DNA of 64,000 nucleotides, from NCBI GenBank assembly GCA_022787165.1, contig JALFVL010000041.1:87740-151739 (forward strand), given 5' to 3'. This DNA is from Clostridiales bacterium (lineage in GTDB: Bacteria > Bacillota > Clostridia > Christensenellales > Aristaeellaceae). Both the position numbers and the translations under genes were made by a program. Position 1 is the first letter of the stretch. Every line of letters starts with the position of its first letter. Below, in pieces: positions 17,332-28,581 of the stretch. The notes below the pieces were generated by a model, which did no database searches, had not been told where the DNA came from, and was given only the letters and a program-made list of their open reading frames with translations.

Positions 17332-18492
17332 TCAGGGCCTGGCCGGCGCACCGCACTTGTCGCACGGCTCCAGCTTGTTGTACGGGCTCTTGGAGAGATC
17401 GCCATACGTGAAGCTCGACAGCGGCAGATACTGCTTGTCGACCGTGTAGCATTCGGGATCGATATGGTATTTCTTGCCGCCGTTTTTGTTGTAATAGAGC
17501 TTGGTCTTGGCGCCGGGGGTCGGCGTCGGCGTGGGCTCGGGCTCGGGCGTAGGCGTGATATTCGGATCGGGCGTCGGCGTCGCCTGATCGACAAGAATGC
17601 CGCTGGAGAGCGAGTTGGGATCGACGGCCCACTTGCCATTTTCGTTGAGCGTGATCGCGTCATACTGATAGGTACGCGTCTCGCCGCTGTAGCTGACGTC
17701 CGCCTGGATCGTAATCGTGCGCGCCGTGCTCTCGTCCGTTCCTGTCGGCGCGGACATCTGCCGCCAGTCGACAAGCGGACGGTTCATGAATTTCCAGAAG
17801 AGCTGCTGTGCCGCGCCGGAATCGTTGTTGGCGTTCTGCTCAGCCTGCCAGCTGGCAGACGTAAATTCAACCATATCGGCAATAATGCCCTTGCGCCAGC
17901 GCTCCATGAAATTCTCCAGTGCGATTTCTGCATCTGATTTGACCGTTGGGACATAAGCGTTTGCCCCGGCATCGCTCAGGCCAAGATCCGCGGTGGATTC
18001 ATCCTCGCTGCCGCCGGAGATGCCGACGTCCTGCGTCTCCGTCAGCGAACTGCCCGCATAATACCCGTCGGGCACGCTCGTGCTCATCGTGCTGTAATTG
18101 AACTGCGGGGTCGCGGAAACCTGAGGAACCGGCGTCAGAAAGCCCGCAGCCGGCTGGCGGACAGAGCTTCTGGATGGCGACGCGCTCAGCGCCGTCACCA
18201 GCGTAAAGACAAACGCCAGACCATAAATTGCGGAGAGAATTGTCCTGCCCGGAAAGAGGAACGCGCGGCTGACCCACATCATCGCAAGCGCGGCGACCAC
18301 GGCGAGCAAAAAGACCCAGCGCACGGGCTGAAAGAAGATCGCCAGCAGCCCCATGACAGGCAGCAGCATGAAAAACACCAGCAGCATCAGCTGGTTGAGC
18401 TCTCTCTTGGATTTTTTTGGCTTCGGCTTCTGATCCAGCGCCTTGGCCGAACCGGCGGGCGTGGCAGAATAGCTGGGTCGGTTTGATCGCAT
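17332..18492 (-). CDS. Membrane-anchored protein with NTF2-like region and C-terminal Cys motif
   Basis: 386 aa of unknown function. A basic N-terminus (KPKPKKSKRE) is followed by three hydrophobic segments (about 33-55, 58-78, 83-105), a low-complexity stretch, an NTF2-like part (about 185-290: ALENFMERWRKGI to NGKWAVDP) and a TP-rich linker (PTPDPNITPTPEPEPTPTP). The last about 55 residues hold YYNKNGGKKYHIDPECYTV, then a C-D-K-C pair, a likely small metal-binding module seen at the C-termini of assorted Firmicute surface proteins. GGAGG precedes the ATG. It is monocistronic, between terminators. Confidence 0.75.
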   Translation of the reverse strand: MRSNRPSYSATPAGSAKALDQKPKPKKSKRELNQLMLLVFFMLLPVMGLLAIFFQPVRWVFLLAVVAALAMMWVSRAFLFPGRTILSAIYGLAFVFTLVTALSASPSRSSVRQPAAGFLTPVPQVSATPQFNYSTMSTSVPDGYYAGSSLTETQDVGISGGSEDESTADLGLSDAGANAYVPTVKSDAEIALENFMERWRKGIIADMVEFTSASWQAEQNANNDSGAAQQLFWKFMNRPLVDWRQMSAPTGTDESTARTITIQADVSYSGETRTYQYDAITLNENGKWAVDPNSLSSGILVDQATPTPDPNITPTPEPEPTPTPTPGAKTKLYYNKNGGKKYHIDPECYTVDKQYLPLSSFTYGDLSKSPYNKLEPCDKCGAPARP

Positions 18493-18625
18493 ATCATCGC
18501 CTCCTGTGTGCGAAAAAACAGGGGAAATCTTTGAAGCATCCCTTTATTCATAACGAAGCAGCACAGGCAAATCATCCCGCCGCCGCGTCTTTTGTCGAAG
18601 GATGGGCAAAAAGCCCGTAAGAAGT

Positions 18626-18634
18626 ATTATAGCA
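18626..18634 (-). promoter_or_regulatory. Extended -10 promoter for the gene at 17332-18492
   Basis: TGC-TATAAT on the minus strand (-10 at 18626-18631) with a T-rich region in place of a clear -35. A short GGGC/GCCC hairpin is in the leader. Confidence 0.45.
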
Positions 18635-18644
18635 TAGATCGTCA

Positions 18645-18680
18645 AAAGAAAAAAGCCCCCGGCCTAAAATTCGGCCGAGG
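18645..18680 (-). terminator. Terminator of the rsgA-methyltransferase-tetR operon
   Basis: The CCTCGGCC/GGCCGGGG stem (18673-18680 and 18657-18664) overlaps the tetR stop codon and is followed by GC-TTTTTT-CTTTT on the minus strand. Confidence 0.8.
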
Positions 18681-19332
18681 TCTCCCGGATGAAGCGATCG
18701 ATATGCGCCCGAAGAAGCGCCCGCCCATGCGCCCGGCTCTGCGGCTCATCGCAGGCACAGATGAGCAGCCAGAGCGGCGCGTAGAATTCAAGCGCGAGCG
18801 TCTGCGGATCCTCCGCGCAGATTACCCCGCGCGCTGCCATCGCGCGAAAGATGCCCGTCATATACGCCACAGGTCCCGCCGTCAGGCAGCTGCTGTGCAG
18901 CTGCGCCATCTCCTCGCTGCGATACTGCTCCAGGGTCAGCAGCCTGCGGAACTTTGCGGCAAAGGCATCCCCCGTCCAGAAGTCAAACTGGGCGAGTGTG
19001 AACGCCTGAATCTCGCGCATCGTCACCGACAGCAGGCTCTCCTGCGGCACGTCCGTTGGCAGCTCCGGCACGTGGAACTGCCGGGAGCGCTCCTCGTCGA
19101 TCTTAACCATCCGCGCCACGATGCTCTCGAGGATGTCGTGCTTGTTTTTGTAATGCCTGTACAGCGCGCCCTTGGTGATGCCCAGCTCTCCCGCGATGGC
19201 GCTGACGCTTGTCGCCTCGTAGCCGTCCCGCGCAAACAGGCGCAGCGCCGTCTGAAGGATGCGCTCCTTCGTGCTCTCCTGTTGCGGATTCTGCGCGCTG
19301 TTCTCCCTCCGGCCTTCGCTGTCATGCTCCAT
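18664..19332 (-). CDS. TetR-family transcriptional repressor
   Basis: 222 aa from the ATG at 19330-19332, which has AGGAGGAAGA upstream; the open frame reaches 19377. The N-terminal TetR helix-turn-helix reads ERILQTALRLFARDGYEATS, then VSAIAGELGITKGALYRHYKNK. The C-terminal ligand domain is helical and not recognised specifically. It is the last gene of an operon with rsgA and a methyltransferase. Two palindromic sites in the operon's promoter (21188-21203, 21216-21231) are the obvious candidate operators, implying autoregulation. The ligand is unknown. Confidence 0.9.
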   Translation of the reverse strand: MEHDSEGRRENSAQNPQQESTKERILQTALRLFARDGYEATSVSAIAGELGITKGALYRHYKNKHDILESIVARMVKIDEERSRQFHVPELPTDVPQESLLSVTMREIQAFTLAQFDFWTGDAFAAKFRRLLTLEQYRSEEMAQLHSSCLTAGPVAYMTGIFRAMAARGVICAEDPQTLALEFYAPLWLLICACDEPQSRAHGRALLRAHIDRFIRETSAEF

Positions 19333-19389
19333 GCCGCTCTTCCTCCTGTTTTCCGGTTTCTGCGGCCGCCCGCACACACGCGCAGGCGG

Positions 19390-20109
19390 TCACGCCCTCT
19401 TTCTCAGGACGATCTTCACGAAATTCAGATACTTCCCGCCGCCGGCCTCCATCGCCCGCCGGTCCCCAACGGCATAGGCATTTTCCTGGCGAAGCCAGTC
19501 CGCCCAGACCTCCTCATGGCTCTCCATCTCGCAAACGTCGATGACCTCCGCGTCCCTGCTCCGGCTGACCAGATTTCTCCAGTAGCGCACGTCGTGCATC
19601 GTCTCAAGATCCTCCGGCGTCCAGGAGAGCAGCAGCTCCGGCGGCAAATGATCGTGGCAATCCTCCTTCATGCCCGGAATGGCGATATAGACATAGCCGC
19701 CCGGCCTCACGAACGGCAGCAGCTTGTCATCCAAAAAGCGCGCGTCCCGGCCGAAATAATGATAGGAATCCACGCTGACCACGGCGTCGAAGTATTCCGG
19801 CTCGAAGGGCAGCCTTTCCGCATCCGCCTTGACGGGGATGATCTGCTCCCGGCTCAGCCCCATCTCGTCGAAAAATCGCCGGTTGTCCTCTGGCTCGCTC
19901 CACAGATCCGCCGCATAGACAGTAAATCCGTATTCCCGCGCGAGAAAGACGCTCGTGAGCCCCTGCCCGCTGCCCAGATCGCAGACAAGCGCCCTTTCGG
20001 GAATTCTGTGCTGGAGCAGCAGTTCCTCCTCGAGCTTGACAGGATTGGGACCCATGATCTTTTTCATCAGCTCTGGCGTGCCGTATTTCTCGCTTCTGGC
20101 ATACTCCAT
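19390..20109 (-). CDS. SAM-dependent methyltransferase
   Basis: 239 aa, class I methyltransferase. Motif I is CDLGSGQGLTSVFLA, motif II is TVYAADLW, the post-I acidic region is VKADAERLPF, and motif IV is FDAVVSVDSYHYFG. The substrate is not identifiable; the small-molecule type (Methyltransf_11/25) is likely. The ATG at 20107-20109 is preceded by GAGGAAAAG and lies 10 nt after the rsgA stop, so it is the middle gene of rsgA-methyltransferase-tetR. Its position beside a TetR repressor hints at modification of, or response to, a toxic compound (inference). Confidence 0.85.
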   Translation of the reverse strand: MEYARSEKYGTPELMKKIMGPNPVKLEEELLLQHRIPERALVCDLGSGQGLTSVFLAREYGFTVYAADLWSEPEDNRRFFDEMGLSREQIIPVKADAERLPFEPEYFDAVVSVDSYHYFGRDARFLDDKLLPFVRPGGYVYIAIPGMKEDCHDHLPPELLLSWTPEDLETMHDVRYWRNLVSRSRDAEVIDVCEMESHEEVWADWLRQENAYAVGDRRAMEAGGGKYLNFVKIVLRKRA

Positions 20110-20119
20110 CGTCTTTTCC

Positions 20120-21166
20120 TCACTTTCTTCGCGCGCTTCGGTTGATTTTCGCGATGCGCTTGAACTTTTCCTTCTTTTCGGCGAGATAGCTTTCCGTGTC
20201 CGCAGCGTAGCGGCTCTCCGCGCAGAGCTTTTGGTAGGATTGAAGCCGTTCCCGGGCAAGCGAGCCGCTCTCTACCGCCGCCCGGACGGCACAGCCCGGC
20301 TCGCTGCCGTGTGAGCAGTCTCCAAACCGGCAGCTGGCCGCCAGCGCCTCGATGTCGGCAAAGGACTGCTCCAAGCCCTCGTCCACATCCCACAGACCGA
20401 GCTCCCGCATACCCGGCGTATCGATAACCATGCCGCCATGCTCAAGCAGAAACAGCTCGCGCCGTGTCGTAGTATGCCGTCCCCTGCCGTCATCGCGCAG
20501 GCCGCCTGTTTGGAGCCGTTCCTCGCCCAGTAGCCGGTTGATGATCGTTGACTTCCCCACACCGGAGGAGCCGAGCAGCGCCACGGTCTTCCCCGGGCGA
20601 AGATAGGGCGCCAGCGCGCGCAGCCCGTCCGTCTCCACGGCGGACACGGTCACAACCTCCGCCCCGGCGGCAACGCAAGCAACCTCGGAGAGCCTCTGCG
20701 CCATGTTTTCGCACAGGTCAGCCTTGGTCAGCACAACCACGGGCACGGCGCCGCTGTCCCACGTCACGGCAAGGTAACGCTCCAGCCTGCGCAGGTTGAA
20801 GTCACTGTTGAGGGCCATGCAGATGAACGCCGTGTCGATATTCGCCGCGACGACTTGGCGGACGCAGAGCGCGCCGGCCGCCCGGCGGACAAAGGCGCTC
20901 CTTCGCGGCAGAATGCCCCGGATCATCGCAAACCCCTCTTCCTCCCTGAGCCAGACGAAGTCCCCGACCGCCGGATAATCCCCCACATCCTCCGCGCCAT
21001 AGAGAAACCTGCCGGATACCTCCGCCGTTCGCTCGCCCGACGAACTGACGACGCGATAGCTTCCCCGATCCTGCGCGAGCACCCTGCCCACAGCCGCCGC
21101 CTCCGCGCTTGCCAGCGCCGCGAGCTGCCCTGTCAGCCCATAGGCCGTCATGTCGATGTCTGCCAC
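20120..21166 (-). CDS. rsgA: Ribosome small-subunit-dependent GTPase RsgA
   Basis: Circularly permuted GTPase that helps 30S subunit maturation. An N-terminal OB-fold (about 20-80) is followed by the permuted G motifs: TKAD (G4), GSSGVGKST (G1, about residue 196) and DTPGM (G3), then a C-terminal zinc knuckle of the C-x-x-x-x-C-x-H-x(5)-C type (FGDCSHGSEPGC). 348 aa, normal length. The start is GTG at 21164-21166 after GGGAGG; an internal ATG five codons later is an alternative. It heads an operon with a methyltransferase and a TetR repressor, an unusual setting for rsgA. Confidence 0.93.
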   Translation of the reverse strand: MADIDMTAYGLTGQLAALASAEAAAVGRVLAQDRGSYRVVSSSGERTAEVSGRFLYGAEDVGDYPAVGDFVWLREEEGFAMIRGILPRRSAFVRRAAGALCVRQVVAANIDTAFICMALNSDFNLRRLERYLAVTWDSGAVPVVVLTKADLCENMAQRLSEVACVAAGAEVVTVSAVETDGLRALAPYLRPGKTVALLGSSGVGKSTIINRLLGEERLQTGGLRDDGRGRHTTTRRELFLLEHGGMVIDTPGMRELGLWDVDEGLEQSFADIEALAASCRFGDCSHGSEPGCAVRAAVESGSLARERLQSYQKLCAESRYAADTESYLAEKKEKFKRIAKINRSARRK

Positions 21167-21187
21167 GCCTTCCGCCTCCCTTCAAAA

Positions 21188-21203
21188 ATAAACGATCGTT
21201 TAC
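21188..21203. promoter_or_regulatory. Palindromic operator O2 (candidate TetR site)
   Basis: ATAAACGATCGTTTAC: inverted repeat symmetric except at its outermost pair, lying between the -10 box and the rsgA start. Its centre is 28 bp from O1. The core TAAACGxxCGTTTA is shared with O1. Confidence 0.7.
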
Positions 21204-21209
21204 ATTCTC

Positions 21210-21238
21210 ATTATAGTAAACAGTCGTTTACTTGTCAA
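21210..21238 (-). promoter_or_regulatory. Consensus promoter of the rsgA-methyltransferase-tetR operon
   Basis: On the minus strand TTGACA (21233-21238), 17-base spacer, TATAAT (21210-21215): a perfect sigma-A consensus. Nearly the whole spacer is an operator palindrome, so the promoter appears intrinsically strong and repressor-controlled. Confidence 0.85.
21216..21231. promoter_or_regulatory. Palindromic operator O1 inside the promoter spacer (candidate TetR site)
   Basis: GTAAACAGTCGTTTAC: 7-bp arms GTAAACx/xGTTTAC, imperfect only at the centre, filling 16 of the 17 spacer bases between -35 and -10. A bound dimer would exclude RNA polymerase. Confidence 0.7.
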
Positions 21239-21374
21239 CGGTTTTTTCATGTATTCAAAAAAAGATGCGGCGCAAAGCTACATCTCCCCGTTTATTAAAT
21301 TGATCAAAGGCCATGTTATCCTCGGAGCCTTATTGATGGGAGATTTTCTCCCCTTTCAGGAGAGAAAACCTTTC

Positions 21375-21412
21375 AAAAAAAGAAAGAGATGCGGCGCAAA
21401 ACCGCATCTCTC
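21375..21412 (-). terminator. Terminator of ppdK
   Basis: AGAGATGCGG (21402-21411 on the minus strand) pairs with CCGCATCTCT (21385-21394) around a 7-nt loop, followed by TTCTTTTTTT. A partly similar sequence lies at 21259-21288. Confidence 0.85.
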
Positions 21413-21425
21413 TGTGTTTGAAGGA

Positions 21426-24065
<2,640 letters not shown>

Positions 24066-24169
24066 ACTTGTTCTTTCCTCCTTCAAACATTCATAATCAC
24101 TGCAATTTGTCAAAAACTGCATGATGATTGGCGCAGAATGCGACCCTGAAAAATGGCCGCACATGCCAC

Positions 24170-24198
24170 ATTATACGGCCTTTTTCGTGATTTGGCAA
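24170..24198 (-). promoter_or_regulatory. Promoter of ppdK
   Basis: On the minus strand TTGCCA (24193-24198), 17-base spacer, TATAAT (24170-24175). Confidence 0.8.
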
Positions 24199-24308
24199 TC
24201 ACTTTTTCTCTGAAAAATCCAGTTTTTTTCCCTTTTTTTACAGATTCATCAGACGATTTGCCTGAATGACGAAAACCGAACGATACTTTTTATCCGATGT
24301 GTTCACAT

Positions 24309-26306
24309 TCAGTTTCTGCCAAATCCCTGCCCGCCCATGGCGTGACGCCGCCGCGCCGCCGCAAGCAGCGCGCGCCGCTCCTCCTCCCGGCCCTGCTCCC
24401 GCATAACCGACAGGAAAACCTCGCGTGCGCGAGCAAGCAGGCGTCCGTCTCCCGTGAGCATCAGCGCGGGCATCACCGGCTGGCCGTGCTGGCGCGTGCC
24501 GAAGAACTCTCCCGCGCCGCGCAGCTCGAGATCCTTCTGCGCAACGGCAAAGCCGTCATGGGTCTTCGTCAGCGTGCGCAGGCGATCGTTGGGCTCAGCC
24601 ATCAGGAAGCACCAGCTCTCCTGCGCCCCGCGCCCGACGCGCCCGCGAAGCTGATGCAGCTGCGCCAGGCCGAAGCGCTCCGCGCCCTCGATGACCATGA
24701 TCGTCGCGCGAGGCACATTGACGCCCACCTCAATGACCGTCGTCGCCACCAGGACATCGATCTCCCCGGCGTAAAACCGCCCGAGCGTCTCCTCCTTGAG
24801 CTGCTTGTTCATCCGTCCGTGGACGAGCCCAACCGTCAGTGGGGCGAGCGCCTCCGCCAGCTCGCGCTGCTCCGCGGTGGCGCTGCGCATCGGCTCGGCC
24901 TCCTCCATGCCCTCGCCGACCAGCGGACAGACGACATAGGCCTGATGCCCCTTTTCCGCCTCCGCGCGGATGAAGGCATACATATCCTGCCGCTTTTCCT
25001 CCGGTACGATACGTGTGGTCACTGCCTTGCGCCCGGGCGGCAGCTCGTCAACCGCCGATAGATCCAGATCGCCGTAGAGGACGAGCGAAAGGCTGCGCGG
25101 AATCGGCGTGGCGCTCATCACCATGACGTGGGGCGAGAGCCCCTTGCCCTCGAGCCTCGTGCGCTGGCGCACGCCAAAGCGATGCTGCTCGTCCGTGACG
25201 ACCAGCCGCAGGTTTTCGAACTCCACGCCCTCGGAGAGAAGCGCGTGCGTGCCGATGACGACCTGCCATTCGCCGCTGGCAATCGCCTCCCTCGCGCGCC
25301 TGCGCTCGGCAGCCGTCATCCGTCCCGTGACGAGGCCGCACGTCACGCCCAGCGGTGTCAGCGTCTCCACAGCGCTTTGCAGATGCTGCGCGGCCAGAAT
25401 CTCCGTCGGCGCCATAAGCGCGCCCTGTCCGCCTGCGCGGACACACAGATACAGCGCGCACAGCGCGATCAGCGTCTTACCGCAGCCCACGTCGCCCTGA
25501 ATCATCCGTGCCATTGCCCGATTGCCGCGAAGGTCCCTCGCGACATCCTGTATGGCGCGCCGCTGCGCCCCTGTCGGCGGAAAGGGCAGGCTTTGATAAA
25601 AGTCTCCAATCCATTCCTCCTGAACCTGAAGCGGCGCAGTCTCCCGCCGCTCGCCCGCCTCGCCCATGACAGCCGCCTGGAACAGAAGCAGCTCCTCCAG
25701 GGCCAGCCGCTCCTTGGCCCGGGCAAGCGCCTCCACGCTCTGCGGAAAGTGTGCCTGCCGCAGCGCCTCGCGCCTGTCCATCAGGCCAAGGCGGCAAACG
25801 AGGCTTTGCGGCAGCTCGTCCGGCTCGTCGTATTCCTCCAGCAGCAGCGCGACCGCATCGCGCAGCGGCTTCTGGCCGACGCCCGGCACAGCCGCGTAGA
25901 CAGGCGTGATTTTGCCCGGCTCTTCGAGGGTCGGGTTGATGACAAACAGCCCCGATTTTTTTCGCACGGCCTGCCCGAAAAGCGTCACCTGCTGTGTATC
26001 AAAGAGCCTGTCCTTCATCCACGGCTGGTTGAACCACATGCAGCGGATCTTCCCGCATTCGTCCGCGATGACCGCCGAGACCCATTGCATGCCCCTCGCC
26101 CGGTGCAGCGCGGGCTTCCCCGTCACAAAACCGGCGAAGCAGCCCTGCGTCCCCTCCATCATCTGTGCGGGCGAAAGGGGCTGCGTCGTGTCGCGATAGC
26201 TAACGGGCAGCGTCTCGACCAGATCCCGCGAGGTGACAATTCCCTTTTTCGCGAGCGCTTCGAGCCGCTTGGGCCCGAAGCCCTTGATTTCTGACAGCCT
26301 GCGCAT
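24309..26306 (-). CDS. recG: ATP-dependent DNA helicase RecG
   Basis: Branch-migration helicase that remodels stalled forks and Holliday junctions. 665 aa from the ATG at 26304-26306 (GGGAGG upstream); the in-frame extension to 26393 runs through a terminator hairpin and is rejected. The N-terminal wedge/OB domain (ETLPVSYRDTT) is followed by Walker A GDVGCGKT near residue 273, DEQH box (VVTDEQHRFGVRQR), MSATPIPRSL motif III and the C-terminal helicase motifs (QLRGRVGRG). It lies downstream of asp23-fakA, the same order as yloU-yloV...recG in Bacillus, but the serine dehydratase genes found between them there are absent. Confidence 0.96.
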   Translation of the reverse strand: MRRLSEIKGFGPKRLEALAKKGIVTSRDLVETLPVSYRDTTQPLSPAQMMEGTQGCFAGFVTGKPALHRARGMQWVSAVIADECGKIRCMWFNQPWMKDRLFDTQQVTLFGQAVRKKSGLFVINPTLEEPGKITPVYAAVPGVGQKPLRDAVALLLEEYDEPDELPQSLVCRLGLMDRREALRQAHFPQSVEALARAKERLALEELLLFQAAVMGEAGERRETAPLQVQEEWIGDFYQSLPFPPTGAQRRAIQDVARDLRGNRAMARMIQGDVGCGKTLIALCALYLCVRAGGQGALMAPTEILAAQHLQSAVETLTPLGVTCGLVTGRMTAAERRRAREAIASGEWQVVIGTHALLSEGVEFENLRLVVTDEQHRFGVRQRTRLEGKGLSPHVMVMSATPIPRSLSLVLYGDLDLSAVDELPPGRKAVTTRIVPEEKRQDMYAFIRAEAEKGHQAYVVCPLVGEGMEEAEPMRSATAEQRELAEALAPLTVGLVHGRMNKQLKEETLGRFYAGEIDVLVATTVIEVGVNVPRATIMVIEGAERFGLAQLHQLRGRVGRGAQESWCFLMAEPNDRLRTLTKTHDGFAVAQKDLELRGAGEFFGTRQHGQPVMPALMLTGDGRLLARAREVFLSVMREQGREEERRALLAAARRRHAMGGQGFGRN

Positions 26307-26364
26307 GCATCCTCCCTGCGGTGTCCCCGCCTCTTTCTTTTTTGAAAACTGGGCTTTTGAACCG

Positions 26365-26393
26365 AAAATGCCGCGTCCGACGGGACGCGGCAT
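26365..26393 (-). terminator. Terminator between fakA and recG
   Basis: ATGCCGCGTCC (26383-26393 on the minus strand) pairs with GGACGCGGCAT (26368-26378) around a 4-nt loop and is followed by only TTTTC, so read-through into recG is possible. Confidence 0.7.
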
Positions 26394-26423
26394 GGTTTGC
26401 TTTCCTCAGCCCTGTCTGCGGCC

Positions 26424-28115
26424 TTACTCGGCCGAGATCAGGTAGTAGTACAGCGGCTGGCCGCCATACTGCACCTCGACGTCGAGATCCGCAAACAGCG
26501 CGGCAATCTCTTCGCCCAGCGCGTTCGCGTCCTCCTCCTTTGTGTCCTGGCCATAGTAGATCGTGATGAGCGCGTCACCTTCCTCCACGACATGCTGCGT
26601 GAGCTCGATGGCGATATCGTGAATGCTCTTGCCGACGACCTCGATACGTCCGTTGTGGATGCCGATGATGTCGCCCTCCTTGATCTCCTTGTCCTCGAAC
26701 ACCGTGTCGCGGACGGCAAAGGTGATCTGACCGGTCTTGACCTGCTCGGCCGCTGCCGTCATGGCCTCGCGGTTCTCCTCGACGCTCGCCTCCGGGTTGA
26801 AAGCGATGACGGCGCCGATGCCCATGGCGACGTTCTTCGTCGGCAGCACGACGACCTCCCGGTCGGAGAGCTCGGCCGCCTGCGAAGCTGCCAAAATGAC
26901 GTTCGAGTTGTTGGGCAAAACGAAGACCGTCTTCGCGCCGACGCCCGCAACGGCCTCGAGGATGTCCTCGATGCTCGGATTCATGGTCTGACCGCCCTCG
27001 ACGATGTGGTCAACGCCCAGGTCGGTAAAGATGCCGGAGAAGCCCTCGCCCAGCGATACGGCCACCATGCCATAGTCCTTGAGCTCCTCCTGGGCAGACG
27101 CCTGCTCGGCCTCCTCCTGCTGGCGCTTGAGGTCGGCGGCCTTCTGTGCCTCCTCGGCCTGGCGCAGACGCTCGCGGCGCTCCTCGGCCATGTTGTCGAT
27201 CTTGAGGTTGACCAGCTCGCCCAGCTCGCAGGCGTACTGAAGCGCCTTGCCGGGCTCGTTGGTGTGCACATGTACCTTGACGAGCGAGAAATCACCGACG
27301 ACGACCACGCAGTCGCCGATGCGCGTCAGACGCGTGCGGAAACGGTTGACGTCGTCCTCGGTGACGCCGGGGTTCATCTCCTGAATGATGAATTCGGTAC
27401 AGTATTTGAACTTGATCTCCTCAAGGGAGTCGTGGTCATCCTCGAACTCAAAGGTCGCAGCATTGCCGACATCGACGGTGGTCTCCTCGATCTTCTCGCC
27501 ATTGAAGGCTGCGCGCCAGCCCTTGAAGACCGTCAGCAGGCCCTGTCCGCCGGAATCGACGACGCCCGCCTGCTTGAGGGCGGGGAGCATGTCCGGCGTC
27601 TTGGCGAGAATCGCCTCGCCGCTGCGGATGACCTTGTCAAGCAGGCCGGGCAGGTTGTCCGGATGCTTGATGACGTAGCGGGCGGAATCCTCCGAGATGA
27701 CGCGGATGACCGTCAGGATGGTGCCCTCCTTGGGCTTCATCACGGCCTTGTAAGCCGTGTCGGCGCCGGAGCGCAGGCCCTTGGCAAATGCCGCCGCGTC
27801 CACCGTCTCACAGCCCTCGATACCGCGCGCAAAGCCGCGCAGAATCTGGGACAGAATGACGCCGGAGTTGCCGCGCGCACCCTTGAGCGCGCCGCGCGCC
27901 GCCAGATCGGCGAGCTTGGACGCGCTGGTCACATCCTGCGCGGCAATCTCCCGAACGGTGGATTTCATCGTCAGGGACATGTTGGTGCCGGTATCGCCGT
28001 CCGGCACAGGGAACACGTTCAGCGCGTCAATCGCCTCGCGGTTCTGTTCAAGAAGATTGGCTCCCGCGATAATCATTTCCTTCAGGAGCAATCCGTCAAT
28101 CGTTTGCTGTGACAA
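26424..28115 (-). CDS. fakA: Fatty acid kinase catalytic subunit FakA (DhaL/YloV)
   Basis: Phosphorylates FakB-bound exogenous or recycled fatty acid. 563 aa. The N-terminal DhaL nucleotide domain has NVFPVPDGDTGTNMSLTM near residues 31-48 (Mg2+-ligand aspartates), GARGNSGVILSQ and DSGGQGL. The middle and C-terminal FakA domains follow, including a Glu/Gln/Ala-rich helical insertion (about 310-340). The start is TTG at 28113-28115, eight bases after GGAGG; no better ATG is present. It is co-transcribed with asp23 upstream. No fakB was seen in the window. Confidence 0.93.
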   Translation of the reverse strand: MSQQTIDGLLLKEMIIAGANLLEQNREAIDALNVFPVPDGDTGTNMSLTMKSTVREIAAQDVTSASKLADLAARGALKGARGNSGVILSQILRGFARGIEGCETVDAAAFAKGLRSGADTAYKAVMKPKEGTILTVIRVISEDSARYVIKHPDNLPGLLDKVIRSGEAILAKTPDMLPALKQAGVVDSGGQGLLTVFKGWRAAFNGEKIEETTVDVGNAATFEFEDDHDSLEEIKFKYCTEFIIQEMNPGVTEDDVNRFRTRLTRIGDCVVVVGDFSLVKVHVHTNEPGKALQYACELGELVNLKIDNMAEERRERLRQAEEAQKAADLKRQQEEAEQASAQEELKDYGMVAVSLGEGFSGIFTDLGVDHIVEGGQTMNPSIEDILEAVAGVGAKTVFVLPNNSNVILAASQAAELSDREVVVLPTKNVAMGIGAVIAFNPEASVEENREAMTAAAEQVKTGQITFAVRDTVFEDKEIKEGDIIGIHNGRIEVVGKSIHDIAIELTQHVVEEGDALITIYYGQDTKEEDANALGEEIAALFADLDVEVQYGGQPLYYYLISAE

Positions 28116-28143
28116 AGAATTCGCCTCCAGTTTCCGTCAGGGA

Positions 28144-28494
28144 TCAGACGCGGATACCCTCGACCGAAATATTCACTCTGCGCACCTTGGCGCCAGTCAT
28201 GTTTTCAATCTTATAGCACACCTGGGACTTGATGATGTTGCAGACCTCGACAATCGAAATGCCGTATTCCACAATGATGAACAGGTCGATATCGATTCCT
28301 CCGTCCGTCACGTTGATCTGAACGCCCTTGGTCAGGTTCTCCCTGCCAAGCCATTCCACAAAGCCATCCTTGGCGCGCTTTGAGGACATCGCAACGATTC
28401 CGTAGCACTCCAGCGCAGCATAACCCGCCACTTTCAGCAGGACATCTTCACTGATCGTGATCTGACCCAGATCATTGTTGATTTTGCATTCCAT
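28144..28494 (-). CDS. Asp23/Gls24-family protein (YloU)
   Basis: 116 aa from the ATG at 28492-28494 (GAGGAGGG upstream). Asp23/Gls24 fold: GQITISEDVLLKVAGYAALECYG, then VQINVTDGGIDIDLFIIVEYG and NISVEGIRV at the C-terminus. In Staphylococcus Asp23 is a membrane-associated envelope-stress protein; the YloU form next to fakA is conserved across Firmicutes and its exact role is unsettled. It is the first gene of the asp23-fakA transcript. Confidence 0.92.
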   Translation of the reverse strand: MECKINNDLGQITISEDVLLKVAGYAALECYGIVAMSSKRAKDGFVEWLGRENLTKGVQINVTDGGIDIDLFIIVEYGISIVEVCNIIKSQVCYKIENMTGAKVRRVNISVEGIRV

Positions 28495-28552
28495 AAAACA
28501 CCCTCCTCGCGCAGGGTCATAGCGACCCGGAAATCTCAATGGATCATTGTAC

Positions 28553-28581
28553 AGTATACAGGAAAAGCCCTCTTTTTACAA
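28553..28581 (-). promoter_or_regulatory. Promoter of asp23-fakA
   Basis: On the minus strand TTGTAA (28576-28581), 17-base spacer, TATACT (28553-28558). Confidence 0.75.

Noticed and set aside
26397..28112. 571-codon plus-strand open frame
   Set aside because: Antisense to fakA, which has all DhaL motifs.
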